Below, piece after piece: positions 1-8,493 of a DNA stretch of 64,000 nt (within the stretch, counting starts at the first letter, position 1; each line of letters opens with the position of its first letter). The notes under the pieces are model-generated. The model was not told the origin of the DNA. It worked only from the letters and a program-made list of their open reading frames with translations, and did no database searches. The DNA comes from Streptomyces sp. NBC_01478. GTDB lineage: Bacteria; Actinomycetota; Actinomycetes; Streptomycetales; Streptomycetaceae. The stretch lies in the NCBI RefSeq assembly GCF_036227225.1, contig NZ_CP109444.1:5251501-5315500 (forward strand). The letters run 5' to 3'. Made by a program: the position numbers and the translations under genes.

Positions 1-1089
1 GAGAATCATCTCCCGGCTCACCGGAGCAATACGAGCCACACGTGCGGCAGTTATCAACGAAGCGAGCCCGAACTCCCGCGTGAGGCCGTTTCCGCCGAGG
101 GTGTGCACGGACTGGTCCACGGCCCGCACACAGGCCTCGCCTGCCGCGTACTTGGCCATGTTGGCGGCCTCGCCCGCGCCCACGTCGTCACCGGCGTCGT
201 ACAGATGCGCCGCCTTCTGCATCATCAGGCGGGCGAGTTCGAGGTCGATGTGCGCCTGTGCGAGGGGGTGGGCGATCGCCTGGTGGGCGCCGATCGGGGC
301 GTCCCACACGGTGCGGTCGCGCGCGTACTCGATCGCTCGGGCGAGCGCGTAGCGGCCCATGCCGATCGCGAAGGCTGCGGTCATGATGCGCTCGGGGTTG
401 AGACCGGCGAAGAGCTGGAGCAGGCCCGCGTCCTCGTCGCCCACGAGCGCGTCGGCGGGCAGCCGTACGTCGTCCAACGTCAGCTCGAACTGCTTTTCAG
501 CCGCCTGGAGTTCCATGTCTATCCGGCGCCGGGTGAAGCCGTCGGCGTCGCGCGGGACGATGAACAGGCAGGGCTTCAGGCGGCCGGTTCGGGAGTCTTC
601 CGTGCGGCCGACGATGAGGGTCGCGTCCGCCAGGTCCACGCCGGAGATGAAGACCTTGCGGCCGGTGAGGAGCCAGTCCGTGCCGTCCCGCCGGGCGGTG
701 GTGGTGATGCGGTGGCTGTTGGACCCCGCGTCCGGCTCGGTGATGCCGAAGGCCATCGTGCGGGTGCCGTCGGCGATTCCGGGGAGCCAGTCACGTTTCT
801 GTTCTTCCGTGCCGAAGCGGGCGATGACCGTGCCGCAGATCGCCGGTGAGACGACCATCATGAGGAGAGGGCAGCCCGCGGCTCCCAACTCCTCCAGAAC
901 TATGGAGAGTTCGGAGATGCCGCCGCCTCCACCTCCGTATTCCTCGGGGAGGTTGACGCCCAAGTAGCCGAGCTTGGCTGCCTCGGACCAGAGTTGCTCG
1001 CGGTCGTAGGTACGACCGTGGCGTTTGCCCAGGGCGGCCACGGCGGCACGGAGGGCCTTGTGTTCTTCGGTTTCCAACGCGACGCTCAT
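1..1089 (-). CDS. Acyl-CoA dehydrogenase, 3' end outside window
   Basis: FAD-dependent alpha,beta-dehydrogenation of an acyl-CoA. The first 363 codons are visible; the family is about 380-390 aa, so only the last roughly 20 residues are missing. Seen: the flavin/substrate-loop motif TEPDAGSN near residue 118, the helical C-terminal domain with YALARAIEYARDR, and GGNGLTREFG near the end. The ATG at 1089 overlaps the stop of the biotin carboxylase (ATGA), and AGGAGG lies just upstream, so translation is probably coupled. It is the last visible gene of a carboxylation operon. In leucine or citronellol catabolism such an enzyme makes the enoyl-CoA (isovaleryl-CoA to methylcrotonyl-CoA, or citronellyl-CoA to geranyl-CoA) that the neighbouring carboxylase would use. 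The family assignment is firm; the substrate is inferred from neighbours. Confidence 0.9.
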   Translation of the reverse strand, partial: MSVALETEEHKALRAAVAALGKRHGRTYDREQLWSEAAKLGYLGVNLPEEYGGGGGGISELSIVLEELGAAGCPLLMMVVSPAICGTVIARFGTEEQKRDWLPGIADGTRTMAFGITEPDAGSNSHRITTTARRDGTDWLLTGRKVFISGVDLADATLIVGRTEDSRTGRLKPCLFIVPRDADGFTRRRIDMELQAAEKQFELTLDDVRLPADALVGDEDAGLLQLFAGLNPERIMTAAFAIGMGRYALARAIEYARDRTVWDAPIGAHQAIAHPLAQAHIDLELARLMMQKAAHLYDAGDDVGAGEAANMAKYAAGEACVRAVDQSVHTLGGNGLTREFGLASLITAARVARIAPVSREMIL

Positions 1090-2969
1090 TGATCCTCCTG
1101 AGAAACCTCTACGACTGCGAGCAGAACGCCGACCTCCACCTGTCGGCCCGGAGCGGCGTGCAGGGCCGTCAGCGTGCCCGTGACCGGAGCAGTGATCCTG
1201 TGTTCCATCTTCATTGCCTCCACCCAGAGGAGGGGTTGGCCGGCGCTCACCGAGGCTCCTACCGTCAGGCCCTCCGCGACTCTCACCACCGTGCCGGGCA
1301 TCGGTGCCAGGAGTGAGCCGGGGGCCAACTGGGCTGCCGGGTCGGGGAAGCGGGAGAGGGCGGTCAGGGTGGTGGTGTTCACGTACACCTGGTCGGTGTC
1401 GTAGCGCGTGACCTCGAACTTCCGCTGCACGCCGTCCACTTCGAGTACGACGAGAGTGGCGTCCGCGTGGACGACGCGCACCCCGTCCGCGCTCAGGCCC
1501 TCCCGCGTGTGCCTGTACCGGACCTCGCACTCGGTGTCACCCATCGCGTACCGCTTCACCTGCGGCTGGGACGGGAGGTTGCGCCAGGCGCCGCCGAAGC
1601 GGGAGCGGCCGTGGGCGTCGGCCAGGGCGGCGGCCAGGGCGGCGTGCGGGTCGGGGGCCGGCCGGGTGAGGTCGGGGAGGTGGCGGTCGTAGAAGCCGGT
1701 GTCCATGTGGGCCGTCGTGAACTCCTTGTGGCGCAGGGAGTTGACGAGGAGGGCGCGGTTGGTGAGGGGGCCGTGGATCGTTGCCCGGTCAAGGGCTCCG
1801 GCCAGTTTGCGGACGGCTTCCGCTCGAGTGGGGGCGTGGGCGACGACCTTGGCGAGCATCGGGTCGTAGTGGACTCCGATGTCGTCGCCGTCGGTGTAGC
1901 CGGTGTCCAGGCGGACGCCGTCCGGGACGGATAGGCGGTGCAGGGTGCCGGTCTGGGGGGTCCAGTCGGTCGCGGGGTCCTCGGCGTAGAGGCGGGCCTC
2001 TATGGCGTGGCCTTGTGGGCGGGGAGGGGTGGTTTCCAGGGGCTCGCCCTCCGCGATGCGGAGTTGCAGGGCCACCAGGTCGATGCCGAACACGGCCTCG
2101 GTGACCGGGTGTTCGACCTGGAGGCGGGTGTTCATTTCGAGGAAGTGGGGCTTGCCGTCGGGGGAGATGAGGAACTCGACCGTTCCGGCGCCCTCGTAGG
2201 CGACCGCGCGGGCGGCACGTACGGCCAACTCGCTTAGTTCTTCGGCGAGTTCCCCGGTCAGACCCGGCGCCGGGGACTCCTCGATCACCTTCTGGTGGCG
2301 GCGTTGGAGGGAACAGTCCCGGGTGCCGAGGGCCCATACCGTGCCGTGGGTGTCGGCGAGGATCTGTACCTCGACGTGGCGGCCGCCCTCCACGTAGGGC
2401 TCGACGAAGACCTCGCCGTCGCCGAAGGCGCTCGTCGCCTCGGCGCGCGCTGCCGTCAACTCGGCTTCCAGGTCGGCGAGTCGGCGTACGACGCGCATGC
2501 CGCGTCCGCCGCCGCCCGCGGCCGCCTTCACCAGGACGGGGAGGTCGGCCTCGGTGACGTGCTCCAGGGAGGCGATGCCCATCAGTTCCTTGGCGCGGGT
2601 CTTGGAGGCCATCGCCTCGATCGCCTCGGGCGGCGGGCCGATCCACACCAGGCCGGCGGCCAGGACGGCGCGGGCGAAGTCGGCGTTCTCGGAGAGGAAG
2701 CCGTAGCCGGGGTGCACCGCGTCCGCGCCCGCCGCGACGGCCGCCTTCACGATCAACTCGCCGCGCAGGTACGTCTCTTGGGGTGTCGACCCGGGCAGCC
2801 GTACCGTCGCGTCGGCCACGCGTGAGTGGAGCGCGTTCGCGTCGGCGTCCGAGTGCACGGCGACCGTGCGGATGCCCAGCTCACGGCAGGTACGGAAGAC
2901 CCGGCAGGCGATCTCGCCGCGGTTGGCGACGAGGACGGTCGATATCACGTGGTCCCTCACATCGGTCAT
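1086..2969 (-). CDS. Biotin-dependent acyl-CoA carboxylase alpha subunit (biotin carboxylase + BCCP)
   Basis: 627 aa. ATP-dependent carboxylation of biotin, feeding the carboxyltransferase encoded upstream. Biotin carboxylase N-domain at about 8-120 (VANRGEIACRVFRT), ATP-grasp with the glycine loop GGGGRGM at 152-158, the HQKVIEE and EMNTRLQVEHPVTE catalytic segments, a BC C-domain to about 440, a linker, and a biotinyl domain with EAMKMEH near the C-terminus (the Lys carries biotin). Start ATG 2969 lies 5 nt after the beta-subunit stop. Oddity: between SKTRAKELM (122-130) and VTEADLPV (138 on) the usual AGVP...DP loop is shortened by roughly 8-11 residues in frame. That loop lies in the lid region, so activity should not be assumed. 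Methylcrotonyl-, geranyl- or propionyl-type specificity cannot be decided from sequence alone. Confidence 0.93.
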   Translation of the reverse strand: MTDVRDHVISTVLVANRGEIACRVFRTCRELGIRTVAVHSDADANALHSRVADATVRLPGSTPQETYLRGELIVKAAVAAGADAVHPGYGFLSENADFARAVLAAGLVWIGPPPEAIEAMASKTRAKELMGIASLEHVTEADLPVLVKAAAGGGGRGMRVVRRLADLEAELTAARAEATSAFGDGEVFVEPYVEGGRHVEVQILADTHGTVWALGTRDCSLQRRHQKVIEESPAPGLTGELAEELSELAVRAARAVAYEGAGTVEFLISPDGKPHFLEMNTRLQVEHPVTEAVFGIDLVALQLRIAEGEPLETTPPRPQGHAIEARLYAEDPATDWTPQTGTLHRLSVPDGVRLDTGYTDGDDIGVHYDPMLAKVVAHAPTRAEAVRKLAGALDRATIHGPLTNRALLVNSLRHKEFTTAHMDTGFYDRHLPDLTRPAPDPHAALAAALADAHGRSRFGGAWRNLPSQPQVKRYAMGDTECEVRYRHTREGLSADGVRVVHADATLVVLEVDGVQRKFEVTRYDTDQVYVNTTTLTALSRFPDPAAQLAPGSLLAPMPGTVVRVAEGLTVGASVSAGQPLLWVEAMKMEHRITAPVTGTLTALHAAPGRQVEVGVLLAVVEVSQEDQ

Positions 2970-2974
2970 GGCCC

Positions 2975-4573
2975 TCACATCCGGAAGACGCCGAAGCCAC
3001 CGCGCGCGCCCTCGTAGGGCGCGGTGTGGAGGGCGGACAGGCACAGGCCGAGGACGGTGCGGGTGTCGCGCGGGTCGATGACACCGTCGTCGTACAGCCG
3101 CCCCGACAGGAACATCGGCAGCGACTCGGACTCGATCTGCTGCTCCACCATGGCGCGCAGCGCGGCGTCCGCGTCGTCGTCGTAGGGCTGCCCCTTGGCT
3201 ACGGCCGACTGGCGGGCGACGATCGACAGGACGCCGGCGAGCTGTTGGGGGCCCATGACGGCGGACTTGGCGCTGGGCCAGGCGAAGAGGAAGCGGGGGT
3301 CGTAGGCGCGCCCGCACATGCCGTAGTGCCCGGCGCCGTACGAGGCGCCCATCAGCACGGAGAGGTGCGGTACGCGGCTGTTGCTGACGGCGTTGATCAT
3401 CATCGCGCCGTGCTTGATGATGCCGCCCTGTTCGTACTCCTTGCCGACCATGTAGCCGGTGGTGTTGTGCAGGAAGAGGAGCGGGATGTCGCGCTGGTTG
3501 GCCAACTGGATGAACTGGGCGGCCTTTTGGGACTCCTGGCTGAAGAGGACCCCTTGGGCGTTGGCGAGAATGCCGATCGGATAGCCGTGCAGGGTGGCCC
3601 AGCCCGTCACCAGGCTCGCGCCGTAGAGGGGCTTGAACTCGTCGAAGTCCGAGCCGTCGACGAGGCGGGCGACGACCTCGCGCGGATCGAAGGGGGTCTT
3701 GAGATCCCCCGGGACGATGCCCAGCAGCTCGTCCTCGTCGTACTTGGGAGGTGCCGCCGGGCCCGGATCGCCGTACGCCTTGCGGTGGTTGAGGCGGGCG
3801 ACGACGCGGCGCGCCTGCCTGAGCGCGTCCTGCTCGTCGACGGCGAAGTGGTCCGCGAGGCCCGACACGCGCGCGTGCATCTCGGCGCCGCCGAGCGACT
3901 CGTCGTCGCTCTCCTCGCCGGTCGCCATCTTCACGAGGGGCGGCCCGCCGAGGAACACCTTGGCGCGTTCCTTGACCATGATGACGTGGTCGGACATGCC
4001 CGGGATGTACGCGCCACCGGCGGTGGAGTTGCCGAAGACGACCGCGATCGTGGGGATACCGGCGGCCGAAAGGCGGGTCAGGTCGCGGAAGATGGCGCCG
4101 CCCGGGATAAAGATCTCCTTCTGGGACGGGAGATCGGCACCACCCGACTCCACGAGGCTGATGCAGGGCAGCCGGTTGGCGAGTGCGATGTCGTTCGCCC
4201 GCAGGGCCTTCTTCAACGACCAGGGATTGCTGGCTCCGCCGCGCACGGTGGGGTCGTTGGCGGTGATCAGGCACTCCACGCCCTCCACCACCCCGATGCC
4301 GGTGACGAGCGAGGCGCCGACCGCGTAGTCGCTGCCCCAGGCGGCGAGCGGGGACAGTTCGAGGAAGGGCGTGTCGGGGTCGAGGAGCAGTTCGATGCGC
4401 TCGCGGGCGAGCAACTTGCCGCGTTTGCGGTGCCGTTCGACATACTTCGGCCCGCCGCCCGCGAGTGCCTTGGCATGCTCGGCGTCGAGCTCGGCGAGCT
4501 TGGCGAGCATGGCCTCGCGGTGGGCCGCGTAGTCGGGACCGCTGATGTCCAGGGCGGACGGAAGGACGGTCAC
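2975..4573 (-). CDS. Acyl-CoA carboxylase beta subunit (carboxyltransferase)
   Basis: 532 aa, the normal length for the methylcrotonyl/geranyl-CoA carboxylase beta class. It transfers carboxyl from carboxybiotin to an acyl-CoA. Two crotonase-fold halves are visible: the N-half has an oxyanion-type segment RGGASNPWSLKKAL and FGNSTAGGAYIPGMSDH, the C-half has NTTGYMVGKEYEQGGIIKHGA and MGASYGAGHYGMCGRAYDPRF. I chose GTG 4573 because it overlaps the stop of the AtuA-like gene (GTGA) and gives the conserved N-terminus [14 protein letters not shown]; a longer reading from 4615 would overlap the upstream gene more. The next gene is its partner alpha subunit. NTTGYMVG and the neighbours favour an MCC/GCC-type enzyme over acetyl- or propionyl-CoA carboxylase, but this is inference. 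Confidence 0.92.
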   Translation of the reverse strand: MTVLPSALDISGPDYAAHREAMLAKLAELDAEHAKALAGGGPKYVERHRKRGKLLARERIELLLDPDTPFLELSPLAAWGSDYAVGASLVTGIGVVEGVECLITANDPTVRGGASNPWSLKKALRANDIALANRLPCISLVESGGADLPSQKEIFIPGGAIFRDLTRLSAAGIPTIAVVFGNSTAGGAYIPGMSDHVIMVKERAKVFLGGPPLVKMATGEESDDESLGGAEMHARVSGLADHFAVDEQDALRQARRVVARLNHRKAYGDPGPAAPPKYDEDELLGIVPGDLKTPFDPREVVARLVDGSDFDEFKPLYGASLVTGWATLHGYPIGILANAQGVLFSQESQKAAQFIQLANQRDIPLLFLHNTTGYMVGKEYEQGGIIKHGAMMINAVSNSRVPHLSVLMGASYGAGHYGMCGRAYDPRFLFAWPSAKSAVMGPQQLAGVLSIVARQSAVAKGQPYDDDADAALRAMVEQQIESESLPMFLSGRLYDDGVIDPRDTRTVLGLCLSALHTAPYEGARGGFGVFRM

Positions 4574-6291
4574 AGCAGGGCCTCCGGAATGTCCAGTCGA
4601 CGGGAACGCAGCCATTCACCCAGGGCCTTGGCCTGCGGATCGAAACGATGCTGGGCGGCGACGCCCTCGCCGAGGATTCCCTCGACGACGAAGTTGAGGG
4701 CACGGAGGTTGGGCAGCACATGCCGCTTCACCACCAACTCCTCGGTCTCCGGCAGGAGTTCGCGGAACCGGTCGACGGTCAGCGTATGGGCGAGCCAGCG
4801 CCACGCCTCATCCGTACGCGCCCACACCCCCACGTTGGCGTTCCCTCCCTTGTCACCGCTACGGGCCCCGGCGACCAGACCAAGGGGCGCCCGCGTCGTG
4901 GGCCCGTCCGGCGGAGGCTCGGGGAGGGCCGGCTGCGAAACGTCTTCCAGTACGCGGGTGTCGTGGGCCGGGGCCACAGCAACCCGGCGCCCGTCGTGGA
5001 GGACGGCCACATGGTCGACGGCCCCATGGGGGACATACACATCATCGAAGACGCCATAGGGCGCTCCCTTTCCAGGTGGGGTCAGCACATGGAAGCCGGG
5101 GTAACTGGCGAGTGCGAGTTCGACGGCGGCCGCGCTCAACGCCCGACCGACGGTCTCCTGATCGGGATCTCGCACGACGAGCCGCAGCAGTGCGCTGGCG
5201 GTCTCCTCCGTGGAGGCATCCGCGTGGTCGGTACGGGCGAGATCCCAACGGAGTTCACCGGGCCGCGACTTGGCGTTCCCCTCGCCGAACGCGGCCTCCA
5301 TCTGTTCCCGGACGAGGGTGGCCTTGCGCTCGATGTCGAGCCCCGTGAGCACGAAGGTGACCTCGTTGCGGAAGCCGCCCAGCCGGTTGAGCCCGACCTT
5401 GAGGGCCGGCGGCGGAGCCTCACCGCGCACACCCTCGATCCGAACCCGGTCGGGCCCGTCCTCGGCGAGCCGTACGGTGTCGAGGCGGGCGGTGACATCG
5501 GGACCGGCGTACCGGGCACCGTGCGTCTCGTAGAGGAGCTGCGCGGTGACGGTGCCGGCGTCCACGACTCCCCCGGTGCCGGGGTGTTTGGTGATGACGC
5601 AGGAGCCGTCTTCATGGATCTCGGCCAGCGGAAACCCGGGCCGTCGCAGCTTCTCCGGCGTGTGCTCGGTGAAGAAGGCGTAGTTGCCGCCGGTCGCCTG
5701 GGTTCCGCACTCCAGCACATGTCCGGCGACCACGGCCCCCGCGAGCCGGTCGTGGTCGTCCGCGCCCCACCCGAAGTGAGCGACGGCCGGCCCCGTGACC
5801 AGGGCGGCGTCGGTGACGCGTCCGGTGACCACGATGTCGGCCCCCGCGTCGAGACAGGCGGCGATGCCGAAGCCACCGAGATAGGCATGCGCGGCAAGGG
5901 CATCCGGATACCGGCCGGCGAGATCGTCCCCCTCGACATGCGCGACCCGTACGCCGACCCCCACCCGATCCGCCAACTCCCTTACGGCGTCGGCGAGTCC
6001 AGCGGGATTCAGTCCCCCGGCGTTGGTGACGATCCGCACCCCGCGCTCGACGGCGAGGCCGAGGCATTCCTCCAGTTGCCCGAGGAAGGTACGGGCATAC
6101 CCGGCGCCGGGGTCCTTGAGCCGGTCCCGGCCCAGGATGAGCATGGTCAGCTCGGCGAGGTAGTCACCGGTGACGAAGTCCAGTTGACCGCCGGTGAGCA
6201 TCTCGCGAAGGGCGTCGAAGCGGTCGCCGTAGAAGCCGGAGGCGTTGCCAATGCGGAGCGGGGCGGGTTGGGCATCACTGTGCGGGCTCAC
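4570..6291 (-). CDS. AtuA-like protein (acyclic terpene utilisation family, DUF1446)
   Basis: 573 aa. The main AtuA domain spans about 12-400, starting [17 protein letters not shown] and including [13 protein letters not shown] and [22 protein letters not shown]-terminal AtuA-associated domain covers about 450-573 ([17 protein letters not shown]). In Pseudomonas, AtuA is needed for growth on citronellol/geraniol; its reaction is not established. Start GTG 6291 overlaps the preceding stop (GTGA); the same frame is open upstream only because it runs through a hexanucleotide repeat that would read as Glu-Pro. The gene order AtuA, carboxyltransferase, carboxylase, acyl-CoA dehydrogenase resembles atu operons, but many actinobacteria carry this order without known terpene use, so the role stays open. 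Confidence 0.85.
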   Translation of the reverse strand: MSPHSDAQPAPLRIGNASGFYGDRFDALREMLTGGQLDFVTGDYLAELTMLILGRDRLKDPGAGYARTFLGQLEECLGLAVERGVRIVTNAGGLNPAGLADAVRELADRVGVGVRVAHVEGDDLAGRYPDALAAHAYLGGFGIAACLDAGADIVVTGRVTDAALVTGPAVAHFGWGADDHDRLAGAVVAGHVLECGTQATGGNYAFFTEHTPEKLRRPGFPLAEIHEDGSCVITKHPGTGGVVDAGTVTAQLLYETHGARYAGPDVTARLDTVRLAEDGPDRVRIEGVRGEAPPPALKVGLNRLGGFRNEVTFVLTGLDIERKATLVREQMEAAFGEGNAKSRPGELRWDLARTDHADASTEETASALLRLVVRDPDQETVGRALSAAAVELALASYPGFHVLTPPGKGAPYGVFDDVYVPHGAVDHVAVLHDGRRVAVAPAHDTRVLEDVSQPALPEPPPDGPTTRAPLGLVAGARSGDKGGNANVGVWARTDEAWRWLAHTLTVDRFRELLPETEELVVKRHVLPNLRALNFVVEGILGEGVAAQHRFDPQAKALGEWLRSRRLDIPEALL

Positions 6292-7139
6292 TGAGGGCCG
6301 CCTCCCTTCAGGTCCTGGTTCTGGTTCAGGTTCTGGTTCAGGTTCTGGTTCTGGTTCGGCTTCGGTGGACGTCCGATACCGGGTGGTCCCGCGAAGGCCT
6401 GAGCGATGTCGAGCCACCGGTCGGCGTCGGGGCCGACCGCCTCCACCGCGAGGTCGGCGCGGTGGGCGCGCCGGGTGGCGAGGAGGCAGAAGTCGAGAGC
6501 GGGGCCGGTGACGCGTTGCGGGGCGTCTTCAGGGCCGTAGGTCCACAACTCACCTGAGGGGGCCCGGAGTTCGACACGGAACTCCTCACTCGGTGGAGTC
6601 AGCCCGTGCACACCGAAGGCGAAGTCGCGTGCGCGCACGCCGATGCGCACCACGTGCCGGAGCCGATCCGTAGGTGGCCGCACCACACCCACCGCATCGG
6701 CGACATCCTGCCCGTGGGCCCAGGTCTCCATGAGACGACCGGTGGCCATGGAGGCGGCCGACATGGGTGGGCCGTACCAGGGGAAACGGATCCCTGTGGG
6801 GGCGGCGCACAAGGCGTCCAACAGGGCCCTCCGCCCGGCCCGCCAGTCGGCGAGGAGCCGGGCGGGTGGTTTCGCGGCCCCCTCCTGCGCACCCTCGTCC
6901 ACGAACGACTCGGGAGCGGCGAGCGCCTCCTCCACCAACCCCCGGAACGCCTTCTCGTCCGTCACAGCGAGCAGCGCGGAGTGGTCGGTCCAGGCCAGGT
7001 GGGCGATCTGGTGAGCGACGGTCCAGCGGGCAGCAGGGGTCTCAAAGGCCCAGCCCTCCGGCCTCAACTCGGCGACAAGCCGGTCGAGTTCCTCGCTCTC
7101 CTCACGCAGGTCGTCGAACACGCGCGTCGGATCGGACAT
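6288..7139 (-). CDS. TIGR03084-type DinB/maleylpyruvate-isomerase-fold protein
   Basis: 283 aa. The N-terminal DinB-like four-helix bundle (MDMPI_N type) contains the metal-site pattern [12 protein letters not shown] around residues 39-51 with later His/Asp, as in mycothiol-dependent enzymes; a C-terminal sterol-carrier-like domain follows. It is the first gene of the carboxylase operon and is linked to the next by a GTGA overlap. ATG 7139 is supported by a well-placed promoter ending 6 nt upstream. Oddity: the C-terminus ends in an Asn/Gln/Leu-rich tail coded by a 6-bp repeat, unlike the rest of the protein and probably dispensable. A mycothiol-linked role is a family-level guess only. Confidence 0.8.
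   Translation of the reverse strand: MSDPTRVFDDLREESEELDRLVAELRPEGWAFETPAARWTVAHQIAHLAWTDHSALLAVTDEKAFRGLVEEALAAPESFVDEGAQEGAAKPPARLLADWRAGRRALLDALCAAPTGIRFPWYGPPMSAASMATGRLMETWAHGQDVADAVGVVRPPTDRLRHVVRIGVRARDFAFGVHGLTPPSEEFRVELRAPSGELWTYGPEDAPQRVTGPALDFCLLATRRAHRADLAVEAVGPDADRWLDIAQAFAGPPGIGRPPKPNQNQNLNQNLNQNQDLKGGGPQ
6308..6366. repeat. Hexanucleotide repeat (CTGGTT/CAGGTT)
   Basis: About nine copies of a 6-bp unit in the 3' end of the DinB-fold gene, just before the start of the AtuA-like gene. On the minus strand they read Asn-Gln or Asn-Leu dipeptides in one frame and Glu-Pro in another. All frames stay open because the unit is a multiple of three, so copy-number change would lengthen or shorten the tail without a frameshift. 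Confidence 0.85.
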
Positions 7140-7145
7140 GGGGGG

Positions 7146-7174
7146 AGCATGGCAGGGGCACCAGAAACAATCAA
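7146..7174 (-). promoter_or_regulatory. Promoter of the carboxylase operon
   Basis: On the minus strand: -35 TTGATT (7174-7169), a 17-nt spacer, -10 CATGCT (7151-7146), then six C residues before ATG 7139. That spacing predicts transcription starting at or next to the start codon (leaderless mRNA); no Shine-Dalgarno is visible. Confidence 0.6.
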
Positions 7175-7183
7175 GCGTGCTTG
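7172..7183. promoter_or_regulatory. Operator-like palindrome overlapping the -35 of the carboxylase operon
   Basis: CAAGC-GT-GCTTG, an inverted repeat with 5-bp arms lying on the -35 hexamer, where a bound repressor would block RNA polymerase. No regulator gene is adjacent in the window, so the regulator would be encoded elsewhere, perhaps beyond position 1. Confidence 0.45.
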
Positions 7184-7237
7184 CATTATTCACATGGGCG
7201 GGGTGTGAGGAGGTGCTGGTCGACGGGGTTGCTGTGG

Positions 7238-7470
7238 CCCTGAGTTGTGACGTGCGGGTTGGGCCACTCGCTTCTTTGTCAGTGTCGGGCTTCCGCGGCC
7301 CGAGTAAAGGGCGCTCCCTGCGGTCGCGTCGGCTGCGCCGATTCCGCTGCGCTCCACCCTTGACTCGACCCGCTCCAGCCCGTTTGAGAAGCGAGCGAGC
7401 GGCCCGGAGGAATGGGTGGCCGACGCATGAGTTCCCTTGCCTGTACTGCGTTCTGGGCCGGGGTAGAGGG
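7238..7470 (+). repeat. Left arm of a 233-bp near-perfect inverted repeat
   Basis: This arm pairs with 8494-8726 in reverse orientation without gaps, with about five mismatches by eye. The arm has no coding pattern of its own; the open frames through it are interrupted or lack starts with RBS. It probably belongs to a dispersed intergenic repeat family rather than to an IS, since no transposase remnant is visible. Confidence 0.85.
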
Positions 7471-7640
7471 GCGCGCTGGCGTCTCGCCTGCACGCCGGGC
7501 TGGCTCAGCGGCCAACGGCGAGTGGGGACTTCCCTACGAGACCCCGGGCCTGCGGGCGCAGGGACGCGCTCGCGCCTCGCCAGCACGCCGGGCCGGCTCG
7601 GCGGCCAGCCCCTGGTGGGGACTTCCGCAAGAAGACGGCG
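7471..7640 (-). repeat. Two 93-nt repeat units, inverted orientation
   Basis: Anchored by the complement of TTGGCCGCTGAGCC near 7514 and 7607, about 93 nt apart. They are the mirror copies of the five units at 8074-8480, so the homology of the inverted repeat continues inward from the 233-bp arm but degenerates. Confidence 0.75.
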
Positions 7641-8030
7641 GGTCGGCAGGAGGGCTCCGGGTCGGCAGGGAGGTTCCGGGGCGGGAGGGTGGGCCTGTGG
7701 CAGTCGGTCGGTCCTGCGCTGAGCTGTCCTGGGTTGGGCTGTCCTGGGCTGGGTGGGGGCGCGGGCGGTGAGCCCCGTCCGTCGATCGAGTCTCTCGCCC
7801 GGGGCGCCGGTCCGTAGAAATGTGACGGTCGGGGGTTGAGGTGTGGCATTTCCCCGCCCCGGCAGCCCTCGCCCCCGGGTCTTTCGTCTCGCTGCCGACC
7901 CTGTCCTGTCTGGAAGCTGGGGTCTTTCCTAACCGGTCAAAGCCCGTGACGGTGGTTAGTTTTACCCCCAGCCTCCAGCACCCACCCACCGGCCACCGGC
8001 CGTGGGCCACCGGCCGTGGGCCACCGGCCG
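7641..8030. other. Non-repeated centre of the inverted-repeat region
   Basis: No convincing gene. It holds a nested stem: GCTGGGG (7916-7922) pairs with CCCCAGC (7966-7972), and inside it CTAACC (7929-7934) pairs with GGTTAG (7954-7959). It also has short CCTGG-rich simple repeats around 7730-7760. The open frames here have no start with an RBS and no recognisable protein pattern. Confidence 0.5.
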
Positions 8031-8079
8031 TGGGCCGTGGGCCGTGGGCCGTGGGCCGTGGGCCGTGGGCCGTGGGCCG
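8031..8079. repeat. 7-bp minisatellite, seven tandem copies of TGGGCCG
   Basis: Seven uninterrupted copies of TGGGCCG, preceded from about 7990 by longer units in which CCACCGG alternates with CCGTGGG. The block directly abuts the first 93-nt unit. A perfect heptamer tract is expected to be length-variable between strains. Confidence 0.9.
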
Positions 8080-8480
8080 CTGAGCCAACCGATCCGGTGT
8101 GCAGACGAGACGCGAACGCACCTCTGCTCGCGCAGGCCGGGGTCTCGTAGGGAAGTCCCCGCCCGCCGTTGGCCGCTGAGCCGACCCGGCGTGCTGGCGA
8201 GACGCGACCGCGCCCCTGCATCCGCAGTCCGGAGTCTTGCTCCGGAAGTCCCCACCGGGGATTGGCCGCCGGGCCGGCCCGGCGTGCAGGCGAGATGCGA
8301 GCACGTCCCTGCGCGAGCGGGCCGGAGTCCCGTGCGGAAGTCCCCACCCGCCGTTGGCCGCTGAGCCGGCCCGGCGTGCTGGCGAGACGCGACCGCGCCC
8401 CTACGCCCGCAGGCCCGGAGTCTTGCTCCGGAAGTCCCCACCGGGGGTTGGCCGCTGAGCCGGCCCGGCGTGCAGACGAG
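8074..8480 (+). repeat. Array of 93-nt repeat units
   Basis: Five units with anchors at 8074, 8169, 8262, 8354 and 8448 (spacing 92-95 nt). Each carries GGCCGCTGAGCC, a CGGCGTGC(T/A)G(G/A)CGAGACGCGA block and a short hairpin such as CCGGAGTCTTGCTCCGG. Units alternate between two subtypes (cgtgctggcgag and cgtgcaggcgag). They are not CRISPR repeats: the units adjoin with no unique spacers. Confidence 0.85.
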
Positions 8481-8493
8481 ACGCGAACGCGCT

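Noticed and set aside
1086..4721. A 1211-codon open frame on the minus strand
   Set aside because: Only its 3' part is the biotin carboxylase; the upstream part is an off-frame reading of the carboxyltransferase with Arg/Pro-rich sequence.
2783..5059. A 758-codon plus-strand frame opposite the carboxylase genes
   Set aside because: Antisense shadow typical of high-GC DNA: unusual composition, no motif, and three strong genes on the other strand.
4648..6294. A 548-codon plus-strand frame opposite the AtuA-like gene
   Set aside because: Antisense shadow; the minus-strand gene has domain motifs and coupled starts.
8074..8480. The 93-nt repeats as a CRISPR array
   Set aside because: Repeats adjoin with no unique spacers, unit length is too great and no cas gene is near.
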